From Acidobacteriota bacterium (lineage in GTDB: Bacteria > Acidobacteriota > Terriglobia > Bryobacterales > Bryobacteraceae), in the NCBI GenBank assembly GCA_947505565.1, contig CANNLB010000022.1, forward strand, positions 1-11,096: DNA of 11,096 nucleotides, in the 5' to 3' direction. Shown piece by piece: positions 8,401 to 11,096 of this stretch. The notes under the pieces are model-generated. The model saw only the letters and a program-made list of their open reading frames with translations. It did not search any database and was not told the DNA's origin. Position 1 is the stretch's first letter; every line of letters starts with the position of its first letter. Both the position numbers and the translations under genes were made by a program.

Positions 8401-8625
8401 CCGAACCTTATACGCGCCAATGCGCAAGCCCGCAAAGGCGAAAACGCCCTCGTCATTGGTTACAATCGAACGCTCAGCGTTGGTGTCGGCGCTGCGAATC
8501 TGGACCTTCGCCTTGGCGATAACCGCACCAGACGAATCCCGAACCACGCCCAGGACCTCACCGTATTCAAACTGGGCGGCTAGGGGCAGCGAGGATAGGA
8601 CGAAAAACGCGATGAGTTTACGCAT
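5407..8625 (-). CDS. Oar-like TonB-dependent outer-membrane receptor
   Basis: This is a 1072-residue outer-membrane protein of the carboxypeptidase-regulatory-like TonB-dependent receptor class that is abundant in Acidobacteria. It has a signal peptide (MRKLIAFFVLSSLPLAAQ), then a CarboxypepD_reg-like domain at about residues 19-106 (GVVRDSSGAVIAKAKVQI, IGAYKVRVEQAGF). A plug domain follows at about 107-240 (NVNGNRSLQNNYMLDGVDNN and VDAVAEFKVQTNSYSAEYGR), then a long beta-barrel ending in LGLKVYF. The terminal Phe is the usual outer-membrane assembly signal. It is the first gene of a three-gene operon with the phosphoesterase and GDPD, separated by one base from the former, which hints that it transports a phosphorus-containing compound or its breakdown product. 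That substrate is inference. The frame is complete and undamaged. No strong Shine-Dalgarno sequence precedes the ATG. Confidence 0.93.
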   Translation of the reverse strand: MRKLIAFFVLSSLPLAAQFEYGEVLGVVRDSSGAVIAKAKVQIRSADTNAERSIVTNDEGVFAFAGLRIGAYKVRVEQAGFKAAETSIPALRVGDRLRIDISLQPGSINEQVTVLADATPLLETDTSSRGQVVGLNEIRELPLNKRDYTQLVLLAPGTAVNPRQRIGGAINVNGNRSLQNNYMLDGVDNNSNATSFRGERVDVVRPSVDAVAEFKVQTNSYSAEYGRSAGGVVNVTIKSGTNGFRGTLWEFFRNDKLDAKGWTPTVDGKKPKLRFNQFGANLGGPIRKDKTFFFVNFEGERERQGTTYTRTVPTVQLQRGDFNNVPITGALRIVPVDPTTNTPFPNGLIPASRFDPVAVRILADKSFPVPSTIATLPIPGLFLNTVTNSNRTDKFDARDDHYFSDKLRLFARYSYSDLEIFRPGPVGGFVETSNNDGFGTTATKAHHAVLSPNWTVNPTTLSEFRMGFTRLNAAVRPPNAGSAGASELTGIPNLPNAAAINGGWPKFLFDGMDAFGRHTSTPQFQIPNVYVLNNTWNLQRAKHSLRFGAEKQYIQTAVMDLSALIGTFRFSQNIFSNNPWGDFLLGMPATHSQTSYSVIYNRKDLNFFFFQDDYRLSSRLTLNLGVRYEYGRPIVEKFNRLANFNLGDGTRVFAKDGDTFSRALIKPDRNDWSPRIGLAWTAMPRLVIRTGYGTFYNFTNRQGREGLLGMNAPFVVDLARTQNRATPAAQLITLRSGPPANFLATATPRDQILRGNDPTTSNPLVHQWNFTMQYQLAKGLLLEAGYVGNRGLQLSRFYNANQARVPGPAPLADRRPYPAFNDIQYMDSGGSTSYQSFQTRIEKRWSSGFSFLNSFTWGRVLTNAPNWGDGGASTQDAYNFANEWGPDLMNVKFNSVTNWVYELPFGRGRRMASNMNRMADGVFGGWEVSGIWTARTGLVNTVSSAECGTNCQLGAAERGQRADVVPGQAITVDNPTNFRWFNTGAYRPAVTSYGTAGRGTVYGPGLRNWDFTVAKSFQLSERFRLQFRSEFFNAFNQVNYDQPNTNASSGTFGVITSALPGRSIQLGLKVYF

Positions 8626-8651
8626 AATGTTAATTCACGCTATCGCCCGAG

Positions 8652-8693
8652 CTTGTCGCGCAAGTGACGGAAAAGTGAAAATCGCGCGACAAG
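8652..8693. promoter_or_regulatory. 10-bp perfect inverted repeat upstream of the receptor operon
   Basis: CTTGTCGCGC (8652-8661) and GCGCGACAAG (8684-8693) are exact reverse complements separated by 22 bp. They lie 27-68 bp upstream of the receptor ATG. This could be a dimeric operator or a 5'-UTR stem-loop. The enclosed 22 bp contain two AAGTGA hexamers 11 bp apart (8662 and 8673), so both a palindrome and a helically phased direct repeat coincide here. Confidence 0.5.
8664..8681 (-). promoter_or_regulatory. Candidate Pho-box-like direct repeat
   Basis: On the operon strand the sequence reads TTTTCAC-TTTT-CCGTCAC: two 7-mers separated by a 4-bp T run, the geometry of PhoB boxes. The second 7-mer matches the known half-site form CTGTCAC at 6 of 7 positions, and the first is weaker. 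The position, about 39 bp before the start codon of a phosphate-related operon, fits phosphate-starvation control. No good -10 hexamer was seen at the usual distance downstream, so this is a hypothesis only. Confidence 0.25.
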
Positions 8694-8938
8694 AACTTCA
8701 GGTGCCTAGGAGCAACAAACCGGGCTCTAACGGAGCAGGGGGAGTCGCTTGGATATTGCGGTGTTTGACGCCGATCCCTGGCCGGTTCCCGAATAGCGAT
8801 TGGAGACCCTGCGGGTCGCCAGGAAGACCGCCATATCGCTGTTCGACGCGAAAATCTATTTTTGGTCCGGATCATAACCGACTTGGATCGCGGTATGTTG
8901 CGGGCGATTCTACGCCGGGCAGGAGTCGAGTTGAACTG

Positions 8939-9221
8939 ATGAGGATGTTTGTTGTCGGTGGCCGGAATCGGTTGCGGAGCCCTACGGCCGAGGCGGTTTG
9001 GGCCAAATATCGAGGCGTCGAGACCGTGTCGGCCTGGACCAGTGCGGACGCGGGTAATCCACTCTTTCGACCTGGTCGAATGGGCGGATGTGGTTTTCGT
9101 GATGGAGAAGGTTCATCGGAAACGGCTCAATAAGACCCTCAAATCCGGACTTCGCAACAAGAAGTTCGTCGTGCTGGGCATCGCCGATCGATACGGATAC
9201 ATGGACCCGGCGCTCGTCTAA
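8939..9221 (+). pseudogene. Decayed low-molecular-weight protein-tyrosine-phosphatase-like gene
   Basis: The reading starts at ATG 8939 (MRMFVVGGRNRLRSPTAEAVWAKYRGVETVSAWTSADA). It then switches frame near 9050 to RVIHSFDLVEWADVVFVMEKVHRKRLNKTL and on to GIADRYGYMDPALV-TAA at 9219-9221. Both halves match one family of small (about 100-residue) phosphatase-like proteins. The frame change fits loss of two bases in a CGCG run or gain of one base. The P-loop cysteine of the family (CGKNRxRS) is Gly here, and the stop replaces what is normally Glu in the sequence ELLK, followed in frame by ILK. Three independent lesions make it a non-functional remnant. Confidence 0.82.
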
Positions 9222-9304
9222 ATCCTGAAGACGAAGCGCTCTTGCTACACACAGGAATTGACTCCGGACCCCGGAAGGAATAGGCTCAATGCCGGGAGAC
9301 TGCG

Positions 9305-9760
9305 ATGATTCAGCTCAAAGTAAATGGTTCGGCCAGGAAGTTTGACGGCGATCCGGAGATGCCGCTGCTCTGGTACCTCCGCGATGTGCTCAACTATACG
9401 GGAACGAAGTTCGGCTGCGGAGCCGGCCTTTGCGGCGCGTGCACCGTCCACGTAAACGGCGAGGCGATCCGCAGTTGCGTCACCACCATGAAAGATGCCG
9501 CCGGCAAAGCCATCACTACAATCGAAGGGCTCGGCGCCAAGCAGGAACATCCTCTGCAGGCGGCCTGGAAGCAATGCAACGTATCCCAATGCGGATACTG
9601 CCAAAGCGGGCAGATCATGCAGGCCGCCGCGCTCCTCAAAGCAAAACCGAAGCCGTCCGACGCGGACATCGACACCGCCATGCAAGGCAACATCTGCCGC
9701 TGCGGAACCTACCAGCGAATTCGGCAGGCCATCAAGATTGCCGCGGAGGTGAAGGCATGA
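9305..9760 (+). CDS. Molybdenum hydroxylase 2Fe-2S subunit (isoquinoline 1-oxidoreductase alpha type)
   Basis: This is a 151-residue electron-transfer subunit of a xanthine-dehydrogenase-family enzyme. The N-terminal plant-ferredoxin-like domain has cluster ligands C38, C43, C46 and C58 ([17 protein letters not shown]). The C-terminal all-helical domain has the second cluster: C96, C99, C131 and C133 (QCGYCQSGQ and GNICRCGTY). All eight cysteines are present and the length is normal. A Shine-Dalgarno-like GGGAG at 9294-9298 sits six bases before the ATG. The stop overlaps the start of the next gene (ATGA), so the two subunits are translationally coupled. It would pass electrons from the Mo site of the partner to an acceptor. 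The enzyme's substrate is not determined by this subunit. Confidence 0.95.
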   Translation: MIQLKVNGSARKFDGDPEMPLLWYLRDVLNYTGTKFGCGAGLCGACTVHVNGEAIRSCVTTMKDAAGKAITTIEGLGAKQEHPLQAAWKQCNVSQCGYCQSGQIMQAAALLKAKPKPSDADIDTAMQGNICRCGTYQRIRQAIKIAAEVKA

Positions 9761-11096
9761 ATCGCATTGAACGAGTTTCCCGACGTGGCTTTTTAGGCAC
9801 CGCATTCGGCGCGGGTGCGCTCGTGCTCGGCGTGCAAATCAACGAGGTCGAAGGCGCCACTCCGGCTTGGATGCCAAGCGTCTACCTCGGCATCGAGCCG
9901 AACGGCACCGCCGTCATCGTCGCCCACCGGTCCGAGATGGGGACCGGAATTCGAACGGTCCTGCCGATGGTCGTCGCCGATGAGCTCGAAGCCGATTGGA
10001 AGAAGGTGCGCATCGAGCAGGCGCTGGGCGACGTGAAATACGGCTCGCAGAATACCGACGGCTCGTGCTCCATCCGCGATTTCTACGATGCTATGCGCGC
10101 CGCCGGCGCCACCGTCCGGCTCATGCTCGAACAGTCCGCCGCCAAGAAGTGGAACGTGCCAGTCTCGGAATGTAAAGGCCAGAACCATTTTGTCGTCCAC
10201 GCCAAAAGTGGCAAGAAAGCCGGCTACGGCGAACTCGTCAAAGTAGCTTCCACTCTTCCAGTGCCGAAAAAAGGCGAGTGGACACTGAAGCCCGAAAGTG
10301 AGTTCCGCTACATCGGCAAAGAGATGCCGACCATGGAGCAGGGCGACCATACCCGCGGCGCTGGCAAGTTCGGCATCGACGCGAAGATGCCGGGAATGCT
10401 GTACGCCTCCATCGAGCGGCCCCCGGTCCTCGGCGCGAAGTTGAAAAGCTTCGATGACACCGCGGCCAAGCAGGTCAAGGGCGTCGTGCGGACGGCAACC
10501 ATCGATGCCTTCAAACCCCCGCATAACTTCCAGGCGTTGGGCGGTGTCGCTGTGTTGGCCGATAGCACGTGGGCCGCGGCCCAGGGCCGGAAGAAGCTGA
10601 AAGTCGAGTGGGACCTGGGCCCCAATGGCAGCTTTGATTCGGCCAAAGACAAAGCCGAAATCATGGCAAAGGCGATGCAGCCGGGCAAGGTTGTCCGCAA
10701 CATCGGCGACGTCGACAAAGCCTTCGCCGCGGCGACCAACCTGCATGAGGCGTCTTACTACATCCCGCTGCTCTCGCACGCTCCCATGGAACCGCCCGCC
10801 GCGGTCGCCGAATGGAAGGATGGCAAGGTCGTCACCTACGCCGCCACCCAAAATCCGCAAGCTGTGCAGGAATCCGTCGCGTCCGCCATGGGCATCAAGA
10901 AAGAGGATGTCACCTGCCACGTAACCCTTCTCGGCGGCGGGTTCGGGCGCAAGTCAAAGCCCGACTACGTCTGCGAAGCGGCGATGCTTTCAAAGACCGT
11001 CGGCAAGCCGGTGAAGGTCGTCTTCAGCCGCGAGGACGACATCAAGTTCGACTTTTACCATGCCAATGCCGGCATGTACATGAAGGCCGCCCTGGA
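9757..11096 (+). CDS. Molybdopterin-binding large subunit, Tat-exported (partial at right edge)
   Basis: This is the first 446 codons of the molybdenum-cofactor catalytic subunit of a xanthine-dehydrogenase/isoquinoline 1-oxidoreductase beta-type enzyme. Homologues are usually 700-750 residues, so about 300 are missing beyond the window. A twin-arginine motif (S8-R9-R10-G11-F12-L13) precedes a hydrophobic stretch, indicating export of the folded, cofactor-loaded enzyme, with the small subunit likely carried along. Recognisable segments are [36 protein letters not shown] and the cofactor-binding GGGFGRK (residues 393-399), followed by [12 protein letters not shown]. It starts within the stop of the 2Fe-2S gene. 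Aldehydes or N-heteroaromatics are possible substrates, but this cannot be decided from the visible part. Confidence 0.93.
   Translation, partial: MNRIERVSRRGFLGTAFGAGALVLGVQINEVEGATPAWMPSVYLGIEPNGTAVIVAHRSEMGTGIRTVLPMVVADELEADWKKVRIEQALGDVKYGSQNTDGSCSIRDFYDAMRAAGATVRLMLEQSAAKKWNVPVSECKGQNHFVVHAKSGKKAGYGELVKVASTLPVPKKGEWTLKPESEFRYIGKEMPTMEQGDHTRGAGKFGIDAKMPGMLYASIERPPVLGAKLKSFDDTAAKQVKGVVRTATIDAFKPPHNFQALGGVAVLADSTWAAAQGRKKLKVEWDLGPNGSFDSAKDKAEIMAKAMQPGKVVRNIGDVDKAFAAATNLHEASYYIPLLSHAPMEPPAAVAEWKDGKVVTYAATQNPQAVQESVASAMGIKKEDVTCHVTLLGGGFGRKSKPDYVCEAAMLSKTVGKPVKVVFSREDDIKFDFYHANAGMYMKAAL

Larger units (their letters stand above)
8626..8938. other. Intergenic region between divergent genes
   Basis: This is 313 bp without a convincing gene, between the receptor gene on the - strand and the phosphatase remnant on the + strand. 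It should hold the promoter of the receptor operon and once held that of the remnant. The part nearest the receptor contains the inverted repeat and Pho-box-like motif listed separately. I found no clear -10/-35 pair on either strand and no RNA gene or repeat copy in the remainder. Confidence 0.6.

Noticed and set aside
8192..8938. + strand open frame running from inside the receptor gene into the phosphatase remnant
   Set aside because: Its first part is the antisense of the receptor signal and regulatory-like domain. Only the part from ATG 8939 has family resemblance.
9793..10920. Long - strand open frame (375 codons) opposite the molybdopterin subunit
   Set aside because: It is an antisense shadow of a well-supported coding frame with Moco-enzyme motifs. 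Its translation resembles no family I know.

Overview
The window looks like chromosomal DNA of a GC-rich environmental bacterium, most probably an Acidobacteriota of the Solibacter/Bryobacter type. I infer this from the long Oar-like TonB-dependent receptor with an N-terminal carboxypeptidase-regulatory-like domain, the beta-propeller phosphoesterase, and the general gene content. No taxonomic marker is present, so this is a judgement.

Layout. A 92-bp palindromic repeat (copy 1) runs off the left edge. It is followed by a complete PhoA-family alkaline phosphatase on the + strand (155-2131). Convergent with it, and overlapping its 3' end by 47 bp, is a tightly packed three-gene operon on the - strand, read right to left: an Oar-like TonB-dependent receptor (8625-5407), a beta-propeller/phosphoesterase protein (from 5405, one base after the receptor stop codon), and a secreted glycerophosphodiester phosphodiesterase (GDPD, from 2953, ATGA overlap with the gene before it). 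A 313-bp intergenic region (8626-8938) carries a 10-bp perfect inverted repeat enclosing a Pho-box-like direct repeat upstream of the operon. Next, on the + strand, is a decayed low-molecular-weight tyrosine-phosphatase-like gene (8939-9221). Last is a molybdenum hydroxylase pair: the 2Fe-2S subunit (9305-9760) and a Tat-exported molybdopterin subunit (from 9757) cut by the right edge.

The most striking feature is the 92-bp repeat. Its three copies are identical over every shared base and lie in the same orientation. Copies 2 and 3 sit inside the catalytic domains of the GDPD and phosphoesterase genes. Each introduces an in-frame TTC-TAA and a frame change. In silico removal of exactly 92 bp from each gene rejoins a seamless, conserved protein, and the downstream reading frames show no further damage. 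The element may be a recently active non-autonomous (REP/MITE-like) mobile element that has knocked out both enzymes. Alternatively it may be an intervening sequence removed or bypassed at the DNA, RNA or translation level. The sequence alone does not decide this.

Functionally, the left 8.6 kb reads as an extracytoplasmic phosphorus-scavenging locus (phosphomonoesterase, putative phosphoesterase, phosphodiesterase and an outer-membrane receptor). The right end is an unrelated oxidoreductase operon.
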